From HGM12998 sp900756495 (lineage in GTDB: Bacteria; Bacillota; Clostridia; Oscillospirales; Oscillospiraceae), in contig CAUEFI010000032.1 of assembly GCA_958477305.1 (NCBI GenBank), forward strand, positions 1-19,145: a stretch of 19,145 nucleotides of DNA, in the 5' to 3' direction. How positions within the stretch are numbered: the stretch's first letter is position 1; every line of letters starts with the position of its first letter. The notes under the pieces are model-generated. The model saw only the letters and a list, made by a program, of their open reading frames with translations. It did not search any database and was not told where the DNA came from. Of this stretch, positions 1 through 6,553 are shown piece by piece. The position numbers were made by a program, and so were the translations under genes.

Positions 1-927
1 CTCATGGCGGTGAACGACGGCAAAATGGGTATTGTCTCCGATGAGGGCGGCGTTTTCGATATTCTGGCCGGGAAGTACAGCAACGGCAAGGCGAACATGG
101 ATGTTTTCCTAAAGTCCTACACTGGCGCGCCCCTTCGGATAGACCGAAAGGGCAGACCGCCCGAAACCATAGACCACCCCACATTGACAATGCTCCTCAT
201 GGTGCAGCCTGTGGTGCTGGAGGCCATCATGGGCAATCACGACTTCGCTGGGCGCGGCTTCCTGGCCCGCCCCCTGTACGCCCTGCCCGTCTCCACCGTG
301 GGCCATAGAGCCTACAATACACCCCCTGTTCCCCCACAGGTGGAGGAAGCCTATCATTTGTTGGTGGACAAGCTCCTCACTGTCAAGGACTTGGGAGAGG
401 CCCGGATTATTAGAATAACCCCCGAGGCGCACCAGGAGGCGGAGCGGTTCTTTTACACCATTGAGCCGCGGCTGGTGGACGACCTGGGGGACTTGGACGA
501 CCTGGAGGGCTGGGGCGGCAAGTACCACGGGCAGGTAATGCGTATAGCGGGTGTCCTCCATTGCTGCATCCACGGCCAGGAGGCCGCGCAGGTGCCTTTG
601 ACGGCGGAGACGATGCAGGCGGCGGAGACCATCGGGGAATACTTCCTTGCCCACGCACGGGCGGCGTTTCAGATTATGGGTATCACTGAGGGACAGGACA
701 CCAAGGATGCAAAATACATTTTGAAGCGCCTGGAGGCAGACGGCAGGACGGAGATAAGCAAGCGCGACCTCATTCGGTTGTGTTCTGGTAGGTTTGAGAA
801 CGCGGATGCCCTGGAACCGGGGCTATCCATCCTGAGCGAACGGGGGTATATCCGAGTGGAAAAGGTCAAGACCGGAAAACCAGGACAGCCGCCCCAAATC
901 ATCTATTTGAATCCAGAGGTTAAATGA
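1..927 (+). CDS. DUF3987 (primase/helicase-type) protein, 3' part
   Basis: This is the C-terminal part of a phage or mobile-element replication protein of the DUF3987 type, usually found with primase-helicase modules. The frame is open to the left edge, so the ATG at 4 is probably internal and the gene is partial. Seen: a VSDEGGVFD motif near the start, then a stretch matching the family pattern (N-x-D-x-x-L, GxPLRIDRKGRPPE, HPTLTMLLMVQP, GRGFLARPLY). After about visible residue 225 there is a winged-helix-like tail (KYILKRLEADGRTEISKRDL, then SERGYIRVEKV) that may bind DNA. The TGA stop at 925-927 forms the first bases of the inverted repeat behind the gene. Downstream neighbours are small phage-like genes. 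The family call is fairly secure; the biochemical role is inferred. Confidence 0.8.
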   Translation, partial: LMAVNDGKMGIVSDEGGVFDILAGKYSNGKANMDVFLKSYTGAPLRIDRKGRPPETIDHPTLTMLLMVQPVVLEAIMGNHDFAGRGFLARPLYALPVSTVGHRAYNTPPVPPQVEEAYHLLVDKLLTVKDLGEARIIRITPEAHQEAERFFYTIEPRLVDDLGDLDDLEGWGGKYHGQVMRIAGVLHCCIHGQEAAQVPLTAETMQAAETIGEYFLAHARAAFQIMGITEGQDTKDAKYILKRLEADGRTEISKRDLIRLCSGRFENADALEPGLSILSERGYIRVEKVKTGKPGQPPQIIYLNPEVK

Positions 928-993
928 CTTTATTGACTCTATTGACTTTAATCCCGACCACATACAATAAAGTCATTATAGTCAATAAAGTCA
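925..993. repeat. 26-bp inverted repeat built of 9-bp iterons
   Basis: The arms are 925-950 and 968-993. The reverse complement of the right arm matches the left arm at 24 of 26 positions by eye. Each arm is three tandem 9-bp units of the type TGACTTTAT, so the region holds three direct and three inverted units around a 17-nt spacer. The left arm starts on the stop codon of the DUF3987 gene. It is AT-rich with no T-run after it, so a standard intrinsic terminator is unlikely. An origin, or a binding site for a replication or regulatory protein, is more plausible. Confidence 0.75.
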
Positions 994-1006
994 ATGTAGA
1001 AGGGAC

Positions 1007-1135
1007 ATGAAAAAGAAAATACAAGTTATGCGTTTAGCCGTCCCGGAACTGTTGGGAGGCCGGGAGTCACTAGCGAAAAACCTGTCAAAACCTGACATTG
1101 GTATAACGCAAAACGCTTTGACGGTGGCGGCATAA
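1007..1135 (+). CDS. possible 42-residue basic small protein
   Basis: A short open frame (starts MKKKIQVMRLAV, ends NALTVAA) lies between the inverted repeat and the sigma-like remnant. An AGAAGGG stretch precedes the ATG but sits almost on it, so ribosome binding is doubtful. The N-terminus is Lys-rich; no domain is recognised. The phage-like neighbourhood makes a small protein plausible, but the frame may also be chance. No function is proposed. Confidence 0.25.
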   Translation: MKKKIQVMRLAVPELLGGRESLAKNLSKPDIGITQNALTVAA

Positions 1136-1214
1136 AAAAGACCCCCCGAGCGGGAGGATCGTGGAAGGTATGCGCTTATCACCCATATCCTACCACGAAA
1201 GGGGCGGCGCTTCA

Positions 1215-1424
1215 ATGAGCAACGAGGAAATGGTGATCAGGATTCAGCAGGGCGAGCGGGAGCAGTTTAGGGCGCTGTGGGCGCAGGTGGAACGGTACGT
1301 CTATATGCGGGCCCGTTGGCGCGCCCTGGTGGAGCCAGAGAACGGTGGTTTTGAGGAGCTACCAGAGGACATGCCGACACCCTTTGACAATGCTTCCCCG
1401 TCAGACATCTCCAAAGTGGTCTAG
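1215..1424 (+). CDS. short sigma-70-like protein, probably truncated
   Basis: From the ATG at 1215 the product is 69 residues. The start is preferred over an upstream ATG because AAAGGGG lies about 10 nt before it. The first 35 residues (MSNEEMVIRIQQGEREQFRA, then LWAQVERYVYMRARW) resemble the N-terminus of small sigma-70-family proteins common in Clostridia phages and integrative elements (regions 1.2/2.1). After the ENGGFEEL stretch, where such proteins normally continue with an acidic EEDLxQxGxxAL helix and a long helix-turn-helix region, this one drifts into unrelated sequence and stops. Regions 2.4 and 4 are absent, so it should not work as a sigma factor. The stop codon lies in the first copy of the repeat array. 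It is either a decayed gene or a short relative; the former is more likely. Confidence 0.5.
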   Translation: MSNEEMVIRIQQGEREQFRALWAQVERYVYMRARWRALVEPENGGFEELPEDMPTPFDNASPSDISKVV

Positions 1425-1623
1425 TATGGAGTTTTTCTAATAATATCAAGGGTTTCCATACTTGACCACCCTGGTATTGTATGGCACTAAATGGCGAGTA
1501 TGCCACCTATACTTGACCACCCTGGTATAGTATGGAATCCCTTGTGCCGCAACGATTAGGCCATACTTGACCACCTTGCGTCTCTCTGACGGTGTGTGGT
1601 TGTGTGGAAAGTGGTCGAGTATA
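1416..1623. promoter_or_regulatory. operator/iteron array, about five CATACTTGACCACC sites
   Basis: Two full sites (1456-1484 and 1507-1535) are 29-bp imperfect palindromes with outer arms CCATAC/GTATGG (first base changed in the second) and inner arms ACCA/TGGT. A direct half-site lies at 1561-1576. Inverted copies GTGGTCtAGTATGG (1416-1429) and GTGGTCgAGTATA (1611-1623) flank the set. Successive starts are about 40, 51, 54 and 50 bp apart, near five helical turns. The array fills the gap before the small-gene operon starting at 1654, so a repressor, ParB-like or replication-initiator protein is the likely reader. No candidate binder is visible in the window. Confidence 0.7.
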
Positions 1624-1653
1624 GAAAATACATGAATGATCGAGGAGACCAAC

Positions 1654-2004
1654 ATGGACAGAAAGAAAATGAGAGACCCCCGTGTGTGGTTACGAATGGC
1701 GGGGGAGCTGGCGGCATTGGAGACGCTGGCCAGTCAAATTCTCTGTGATCGTGAATACAACGAGGTTATGGATAAGAGAACGTGGGATCGTCTTTTCAAG
1801 GTGATACATGAAATTAACGAGGTCCGGAGCCGTGCCGACACAAGAGCGGCAAATTGCATAATCCTCTCTGGTCCGCAGTTGTTTTATGGAAACGCCCTGG
1901 AGAAAGCCCGTGAGCTTGCTGTGAACTTCCGTGAATCGCTGAGACAGGAAGCCGCAGAGAGGGCCGCAGCAGTGTATGGAATTGCGGAGGAGGATAAACC
2001 GTGA
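1654..2004 (+). CDS. hypothetical phage-element protein, helical
   Basis: The product is about 116 residues if it starts at the ATG at 1654, which follows GAGGAG (1642-1647) at good distance; an upstream in-frame ATG at 1636 lacks a site. The protein looks mostly alpha-helical and charged (ELAALETLASQIL, then LFKVIHEINEVRSRA, then an Ala/Glu/Arg-rich C-terminus). There is no signal peptide and no membrane segment. It is the first gene of a tight chain: its TGA overlaps the GTG of the next gene as GTGA. It sits directly behind the operator-like array, so it is probably controlled from there. I do not recognise the family. Confidence 0.65.
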   Translation: MDRKKMRDPRVWLRMAGELAALETLASQILCDREYNEVMDKRTWDRLFKVIHEINEVRSRADTRAANCIILSGPQLFYGNALEKARELAVNFRESLRQEAAERAAAVYGIAEEDKP

Positions 2005-2183
2005 AAAATCTTGTATGTCCCCTGGATGGGAAGCCCTGTGAAGAAGATTGTCCGGACCGCTACATAGATCGGCCTGGCTGTGTTCTGACCACGGCCCAGG
2101 AATTGGGTGCAAAGATCATCAACTTGGGCGGCGGTGATGTTGGAATGATGTTCACTCCAAACGGGAAGAAGGTGGAAACATGA
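2001..2183 (+). CDS. small Cys-rich hypothetical protein
   Basis: A 60-residue product starts at a GTG that overlaps the previous stop (GTGA), with GGAGGA just upstream. Four cysteines in the first half (C6, C13, C17, C27; CPLDGKPCEEDCPDRY region) suggest a small metal-binding fold, probably zinc. The C-terminus has a Gly-rich stretch (NLGGGDVGMMF). It overlaps the next small gene as ATGA, which implies translational coupling. Such genes are common in phage-like elements of Clostridia; no function can be given. Confidence 0.6.
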   Translation: MKNLVCPLDGKPCEEDCPDRYIDRPGCVLTTAQELGAKIINLGGGDVGMMFTPNGKKVET

Positions 2184-2287
2184 CCGACGACCAGGTTTTA
2201 GCAATCGTGAAGCAGCTGGAGCGAATTGCTGATGTGTTGGAAAGCATAGACGAAACCCTTGCCGCTGGGGGTGATCCTAACGGCTAG
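2180..2287 (+). CDS. 35-residue helical small protein
   Basis: The ATG at 2180 overlaps the previous TGA as ATGA, and GGAAGAAGGTGG lies just upstream inside the previous gene. The product (MTDDQVLAIVKQLERIADVL, then ESIDETLAAGGDPNG) is an acidic amphipathic helix with heptad-like hydrophobic spacing, compatible with a short coiled coil. Its end overlaps the start of the nuclease gene in another frame. The coupled overlaps on both sides are the main reason to believe it is translated. Function unknown. Confidence 0.5.
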   Translation: MTDDQVLAIVKQLERIADVLESIDETLAAGGDPNG

Positions 2288-2612
2288 AAAATCCCAGCGC
2301 AAAGGCCGGGGCGGAGAGCTGGAACTTGCCCAGCTTCTCCAGAGGTACGGCTACGATGTGCAACCGGGGCGGGCGATGAGTTATGGGGCTACCCCCGATA
2401 TTTCGGGGCTACCCGGTGTCCATATCGAGTGCAAGCGGGCGGAGCAGATGCGTCTCCAAGACTGGATTGACCAAGCAGTACGGGACAGCGAAAGATTCCA
2501 CGACGGCCTCCCCACAGTGTTCCACCGGCGCAACCGGCAGGGGTGGCTTGTGACCATGCGCCTCCCGGACTGGATGGAAATGTACCAAAAAGTGCAGAAA
2601 AGTACCACATAA
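2259..2612 (+). CDS. PDDEXK-type phage nuclease, resolvase-like
   Basis: A roughly 117-residue single-domain nuclease of the kind annotated in phages as Holliday-junction resolvase-like or putative PDDEXK endonuclease. Seen: RKGRGGELELAQLLQRYGYD gives the N-terminal helix with the conserved Glu. ATPDISGLPGVHIECKR carries the catalytic Asp and the E-x-K pair. A final hydrophobic strand and helix follow (GWLVTMRLPDWMEMY). The expected role is cutting branched or structured DNA during element replication or recombination. The start is uncertain: TTG at 2259 or GTG at 2271, neither with a clear ribosome site, so it may depend on coupling from the small ORF it overlaps. Family confidence is good; exact substrate unknown. 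Confidence 0.75.
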   Translation: MPLGVILTARKSQRKGRGGELELAQLLQRYGYDVQPGRAMSYGATPDISGLPGVHIECKRAEQMRLQDWIDQAVRDSERFHDGLPTVFHRRNRQGWLVTMRLPDWMEMYQKVQKSTT

Positions 2613-2682
2613 AAAAGGGCACATAACCCGCCAGGAAGCCACAGAAACCGCTGAAAGATTGCGCACATGATTGAAGTTGACA

Positions 2683-3285
2683 ATGTATTTAGGCATAAAA
2701 GCACTCAGGGGTGAAGATGTGTATTTTCGCTGTAACAATGGAGGACGGAATAAGACCCATGAACAGGTGGAGCAGACACCCCGAATAGACAGTTTTGAAC
2801 TGGCATTCACCGGCTCATGGGGTGGGATATACTGCGGTCAAAAATATCTGAATATATACCAGGACGAAGAACACTGTGAGATATTCCCACCTGATGGCTA
2901 TACAATCCAACTGTCCCACAAAAATAACGGGTTTGGCGGGAAGCAGACCTTTTTTCTGTGCCCTGGATGCGGCCAGAGAGTACGCTATCTGTATGTGACC
3001 GGGCAGAGAGACTTCTTATGCCGGAAATGCGCAAAGCTGAATTATAAAAGCCAGCAGCAGACAAAGGACAGTATGATGGACTACTGGAAAGGGATGGAGT
3101 ATGCAAAAAAACACCTTTCCCTGCCTCCCTGGCCTGTGGACGGCTTTGCCTTTCTGCGTTATCTTCCAGACAGGCCACGCGGGATGCACGAGAACACCTA
3201 TAGACGGCATCTGCTCCGCTTCTTCCGATACCAGCTCCGCCACGGAAAGCGGCTTGTGGAAGATTTGGGCCGGATACTCGGCTAG
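2683..3285 (+). CDS. zinc-ribbon phage-element protein
   Basis: About 200 residues from the ATG at 2683; in-frame TTG codons at 2671 and 2677 are alternatives, and no candidate has a strong ribosome site. In the 2683 numbering a zinc ribbon is seen as C93-x2-C96 and C113-x2-C116 (FLCPGCGQRVRYLYV then FLCRKCAKLNYKSQQ). This arrangement is common in conserved hypothetical proteins of Clostridia phages and mobile elements. The N-terminal part (SWGGIYCGQKYLNIY, then IQLSHKNNGFGG) looks like a beta-rich domain. The C-terminus is basic and helical with many Arg and Tyr, suggesting nucleic-acid contact. It is followed after 12 nt by the next gene, whose ribosome site overlaps its end. Function not known. 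Confidence 0.65.
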   Translation: MYLGIKALRGEDVYFRCNNGGRNKTHEQVEQTPRIDSFELAFTGSWGGIYCGQKYLNIYQDEEHCEIFPPDGYTIQLSHKNNGFGGKQTFFLCPGCGQRVRYLYVTGQRDFLCRKCAKLNYKSQQQTKDSMMDYWKGMEYAKKHLSLPPWPVDGFAFLRYLPDRPRGMHENTYRRHLLRFFRYQLRHGKRLVEDLGRILG

Positions 3286-3297
3286 GAGGAACAGAGA

Positions 3298-3546
3298 TTG
3301 AACAACGAGCGAAGCAAGAAAAATCTGCGGCCATTCAATACCCTGTTGCCAGAGGAACGCCGGGAGCTTGCCCGGAAAGGCGGTATTGCCAGCGGGGAAC
3401 GGCGGCGCTACAAGGCAGAGATGCGGATGGCTATGCTTGATACTCTGGCCGGAATAGACCTTGCCAACGAGACAAGGGAGGAATACCGGCGGGCAATCCG
3501 GCGCTATGTGCGGGAGGCACGGAAAAAGATGGAGCGCAAGAGGTAG
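3298..3546 (+). CDS. small Lys-Gly-Gly motif phage-type protein
   Basis: An 82-residue, very basic protein starts at TTG 3298 behind a strong AGGAGG site that overlaps the end of the zinc-ribbon gene. The N-terminal motif LPEERRELARKGGIASGERR is the Lys-Gly-Gly signature seen in many small phage and element proteins that sit before HNH or small-terminase genes. The rest is helical and Arg-rich (REARKKMERKR at the end), consistent with DNA or RNA binding. It is the last recognisable gene of the element; the expected HNH/terminase genes do not follow. Confidence 0.65.
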   Translation: MNNERSKKNLRPFNTLLPEERRELARKGGIASGERRRYKAEMRMAMLDTLAGIDLANETREEYRRAIRRYVREARKKMERKR

Positions 3547-3812
3547 CCCCCCTCGTTTTTTGGAACAACGTGCCCAGTGAGACCGGCGTGAGGAGTACCA
3601 TTTTCCTCTCCGCGGGCGTATACCCCCCTCCACCAGCACCTCAAACCTGAGAAGTGCTGCCGACACCACACGGCCCCCTCCACATACACGCATCCCCCTA
3701 AATGGGTTCTGCCCCCCTTTCTCAAAAAAACGCTCTATTGGAAAGAGTTCCCCCCTCCGGTCACTTTCCCCCATTGCTCCCGCTCAGAGGGTGGGGGGAG
3801 CACAAAAGATGA
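3547..3812. other. C-rich gene-poor stretch after the element genes
   Basis: No credible coding frame is seen on either strand. The plus strand carries repeated C-runs (CCCCCC followed by T/A-rich bases around 3627, 3695, 3713 and 3750), a strong strand asymmetry unlike the flanks. It lies exactly where a phage would carry its packaging start (HNH/cos/small terminase). It may be a remnant of that, or a deletion junction; neither is proven. Confidence 0.4.
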
Positions 3813-3835
3813 CCCGGCAGCACTCAGCCGCCGGG
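3813..3835 (-). terminator. hairpin over the stop of the minus-strand ORF
   Basis: The CCCGGC/GCCGGG arms extend to about 8 bp with one mismatch and a short loop. Read on the minus strand it is followed by TCATCTTTTG, a weak U-rich tail. The stop codon of the 3824-4006 frame is at the edge of its loop, as in compact genes with an overlapping terminator. Confidence 0.4.
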
Positions 3836-4006
3836 CCCCATTGGGCGCGCCCTCCTTGTAAAGTCCCCGTCAGTCAAAGGCCCGGCTAGGATACCACGGC
3901 CCACCAGTTTGAAGATGCGCCGCTGCGCTTCCGGCCTCAACTCTTTGAGTACATGATCCATCCCGTCCAGGGTGAGAACAAAATCGACGCCCCATTTGCC
4001 TCTCAT
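3824..4006 (-). CDS. possible 60-residue protein or gene 3' remnant
   Basis: The frame gives a plausible protein-like sequence (MDHVLKELRPEAQRRIFKLV) with a short helical core and a Gly/Arg-rich tail ending MGPGG. The stop codon falls in a terminator-like hairpin, which supports a real gene end. There is no ribosome site before the ATG, and the DNA just upstream (minus sense) becomes AT-rich, so this may be the 3' end of a gene cut off by the rearrangement that also ended the element. Family not recognised. Confidence 0.3.
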   Translation of the reverse strand: MRGKWGVDFVLTLDGMDHVLKELRPEAQRRIFKLVGRGILAGPLTDGDFTRRARPMGPGG

Positions 4007-4363
4007 ACTGTATGCATCTTAGATTAGAGTTTTTATCTAAGAGTGTGCTTCTCTTTCAGGGATCGATCGAATTAGTCTGTTTTCCTGCCACAAGGCAATC
4101 CCGGAAAGGCTCCAAAACTATGTCGCCTGCTTTTCTGCTCAAGCGCGCAAGCAATTGTCACAACGGAGTAACACCACCCTATGCCTGTACCCCATGAGGG
4201 CATTCATAGGGGAGTGACTTATCAGAAGCACCTCCTGAGAACAGAGTTCATATGTGACCGGAACTGATGGAATAGATACTGAAAAAGGGATTTCAGTTTC
4301 CGCAGATATACCTTAATAGATTTGTATATGTTGAAATAAATCCAGTATTCTGCGTTTTTTAGA
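4007..4363. other. gene-poor AT-rich stretch behind the LysR gene
   Basis: No supported gene. A plus-strand open frame (4012-4197) has no ribosome site and no protein-like features. CCCTATG (4177-4183) and CATAGGGG (4205-4212) form a weak hairpin. Composition shifts here from the GC-rich element to the AT-rich LysR region, so a junction may lie near 4010. Confidence 0.4.
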
Positions 4364-5245
4364 TTAACCGTTCTCTTTAAACAGATCTACGTAAAATTCT
4401 TCAAAAAGACTAATACTTCTCGGTAGCGCTATCCCTTTACGGGTCACAAAGCATACTGAGAAAATTGCCTGGTCGGTCTCCAGTGGTATTGATTGTAGGT
4501 CTGTGTGTTTAAAATAAGGTTGTATGGTCTCCGGACATAGGAATACGTCCTGCTGAGTCGAGATAAGCTGTACAATATAATTCAAATTACCCGTATGGTG
4601 CATAATCCGCGGTACAAATCCCGCCTTTCTGCACAGTTCATAAAAATATGTTCCAACATTATAGTCACTTGGCGCAAATATAAAGCTTTGATCCCGCAAA
4701 TCAGAGATTTGTAGTGTTTGCATCCGGCTTAATGGGTGCTTTTTATTGACAATCAGAAAGGCTCTATAGGAGTGTAACACCTTATAGTTCAACGCTTGAT
4801 TCGTACCGATTGCACTGGAAATGGCAAAATCAATTTGGCCGGACAGCAAATTTTTTTCAATTTCTCTATCTGTCATAGCCACAGAGGATAGCTGATACTC
4901 AGGATACATCGTCATAAATCCGCTTAACTTTTGATAATCCTCTATTCCATCCGTAAAGGCAAAGCGGAGAAGACTCCTTTCATTTTGCTTTAGTTGATCA
5001 ATCTGTCTAACCGTACTGCGCAGAATAGAAAGTACATTTTGCACATTTTCAAGCAATATTTCCCCATACTTGGTAAGCTCCAAAACCCGAGGAAGTCGTT
5101 TAAAAAGAGGGACACCAAGCTCATCCTCCAACGTTTGAATAGATTTACTCAGAGCTTGTTGTGAAATCGATATTTTTTGAGAAGCATGGACGAAATTCAA
5201 CTCCTGGCAAACCACAATAAAATACTCCAACTGTCGTAATTCCAC
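4364..5245 (-). CDS. LysR-family transcriptional regulator
   Basis: A 293-residue LysR-type regulator, a normal length for the family. The start is GTG at 5245 (minus strand) because GGGAGGG lies just upstream and the product then begins VELRQLEYFIVVCQELNF, the standard LysR start; the open frame continues to 5557 but that part is not protein-like. The winged helix-turn-helix covers about residues 1-60 (HASQKISISQQALSKSIQTL, then EDELGVPLFKR). The rest is the effector-binding domain, including FAFTDGIEDYQKL, FAISSAIG and RAFLIVNKKHPLS. It is divergent from the SDR/transporter pair and probably controls them in response to a pathway compound. The DNA is clearly AT-richer than the catabolic genes, suggesting separate acquisition. 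Confidence 0.92.
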   Translation of the reverse strand: MELRQLEYFIVVCQELNFVHASQKISISQQALSKSIQTLEDELGVPLFKRLPRVLELTKYGEILLENVQNVLSILRSTVRQIDQLKQNERSLLRFAFTDGIEDYQKLSGFMTMYPEYQLSSVAMTDREIEKNLLSGQIDFAISSAIGTNQALNYKVLHSYRAFLIVNKKHPLSRMQTLQISDLRDQSFIFAPSDYNVGTYFYELCRKAGFVPRIMHHTGNLNYIVQLISTQQDVFLCPETIQPYFKHTDLQSIPLETDQAIFSVCFVTRKGIALPRSISLFEEFYVDLFKENG

Positions 5246-5295
5246 AAGACGCCCTCCCTCTCTGACTGTAAGGTGTGCACAATTTGACCACACAT

Positions 5296-5325
5296 AGGAT
5301 ATCACACAAGTGTACTGTTTTACAA
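5296..5325 (-). promoter_or_regulatory. candidate LysR-gene promoter
   Basis: On the minus strand TTGTAA (-35-like) and TATCCT (-10-like) are 18 nt apart, about 50 nt before the GTG. The spacer contains AGTACACT, the reverse of the AGTGTACT found again upstream of the flavoprotein gene (8083-8090). Overlap of a shared motif with the promoter fits LysR autoregulation. Support is by eye only. Confidence 0.35.
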
Positions 5326-5649
5326 GAAGGATTTTTACTAATTTACTGAGGCCTGATACCCCCGGCACCGCGTACTGCACCAGCCTTAACCCCGCTCCGC
5401 ATCGACTGTTTGCACAGAAGGTGGCCACAAGTACAAATGAGATTTGTAGATCTTGTAACACTTTCTGTTTGAAATAAGGCCATAGAGCAGGTATCTTAAA
5501 AGTAGAACAGCCGGCTAGCTTACCTGTGTTCTCAACGTTGAGCAGATCGTGCCCCATATAGCGGGATAAGTTCAGAGGTGTTCCTAATATTGTCGATCCA
5601 TTAGGGCAGAGCCTACTGACTTATATCAATGAAAGGACGGATATGAAGG
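5326..5649 (+). promoter_or_regulatory. LysR/SDR divergent control region
   Basis: About 320 bp without a credible gene between the divergent LysR promoter and the SDR gene. It contains a perfect 12-bp palindrome CTCAACGTTGAG (5531-5542) and a TAGG/CCTA dyad near 5601-5614. AAAGGA at 5632-5637 is the likely SDR ribosome site. No clean -35/-10 pair for the SDR gene stands out. The length and dyads suggest LysR binding. Confidence 0.4.
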
Positions 5650-6459
5650 ATGGATTACTTATTGACTGCGCCGCTCACCAGTATGCAGAATGCCTTCAGT
5701 GTCAAGGGAAAAAACGTTGTCGTTACTGGAGGCGGCAGCGGAATTGGACGTGGAATCGCCAAAGCGTTTGCCGAGAGCGGTGCTAATGTGATTATCTTTG
5801 ATATCAACTTGACCGCAGCCCAAGCGGTCTGCGAGGAACTGAAGTCCTTCGGCGGACGACATACCTGCTTTGCTTGCAACATCGCCGATCATGAGAATGT
5901 CAAGACCGCCTGTGCCGGTGTTTTTGAGTTCTTCGACCACGTGGATGTCCTGGTGAACAACGCCGGTGTGGGTACTACTCAGCCCTTCCTCAGCGACAAG
6001 GGACTGGACGAGTGGCACCGGGTCATCAACATTAACCTCCATGGCACCGCTCATATGATCTATGAGATTGCTCCCAAGATGGTGGAGGCGGGCAAGGGTG
6101 GCGAAATCATCAACATCAGCTCCTGCGGTGCCGTCTTTGTGGGCCACAGTAAGACCCATCACAACGCCCCCTACAATGTCTCCAAAGCCGGCGTGGATAT
6201 CTTCACCAAGTATCTGGCCATCTGCCTGGGGGATGAGGGCATCCGGGTCAACAGCATTCGGCCCGGCCCCATCCACTCCGCGCTGGACAAAGATCTCCCT
6301 CCAGAAGTGCTGGAAGAGATCACCGGCGGTCTGCCCTGCCACCGCTTTGGCGAGCCTCTGGAAATCGGCGCCCTGTGCGTCTACCTTAGTTCCCCAGCCG
6401 GCGTGCAGATCACTGGCGTGCATTACAACTTGGATGGCGGCCTGCTGGCTGTACAGTAA
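5650..6459 (+). CDS. SDR-family NAD(P)-dependent dehydrogenase
   Basis: A 269-residue classical short-chain dehydrogenase/reductase that oxidises an alcohol or reduces a ketone. Seen: the Rossmann motif TGGGSGIG at 26-33; Asp51 after the second strand, which favours NAD(H) over NADP(H); NNAG at 103-106; and the catalytic set Asn129, Ser157, Tyr175 and Lys179 (YNVSK). The C-terminal GxxYNLDGG signature is present. The first 15 residues before the usual start are an extension; an internal ATG at 5683 would give the usual length but has no ribosome site. It is 85 bp or so upstream of the SLC13-like carrier and opposite LysR, so it probably acts early on the imported compound. Substrate unknown. 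Confidence 0.93.
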   Translation: MDYLLTAPLTSMQNAFSVKGKNVVVTGGGSGIGRGIAKAFAESGANVIIFDINLTAAQAVCEELKSFGGRHTCFACNIADHENVKTACAGVFEFFDHVDVLVNNAGVGTTQPFLSDKGLDEWHRVININLHGTAHMIYEIAPKMVEAGKGGEIINISSCGAVFVGHSKTHHNAPYNVSKAGVDIFTKYLAICLGDEGIRVNSIRPGPIHSALDKDLPPEVLEEITGGLPCHRFGEPLEIGALCVYLSSPAGVQITGVHYNLDGGLLAVQ

Positions 6460-6553
6460 AGCCGTCTCTCCCCGGAGATATCCGGGAGCTGGCAGTACAT
6501 TTTGTTCCAAAAGCAAAATTTGAAAAGAGAGATAGAGATAGGAGATGAATGTC

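Noticed and set aside
1425..1640. CRISPR array, suggested by spaced repeats
   Set aside because: Only three direct copies with sequence differences, two more inverted, palindromic units and no cas genes; operator-like sites fit better.
3504..3725. Minus-strand open frame in the C-rich stretch
   Set aside because: Gly/Arg-rich translation is explained by the C-runs; no ribosome site.
4012..4197. 61-residue plus-strand open frame
   Set aside because: No ribosome site and no recognisable features; it lies at a probable composition junction.
5246..5557. N-terminal extension of the LysR frame by about 104 residues
   Set aside because: The canonical LysR start with a good ribosome site is at 5245; the extension has no family similarity and covers the control region.
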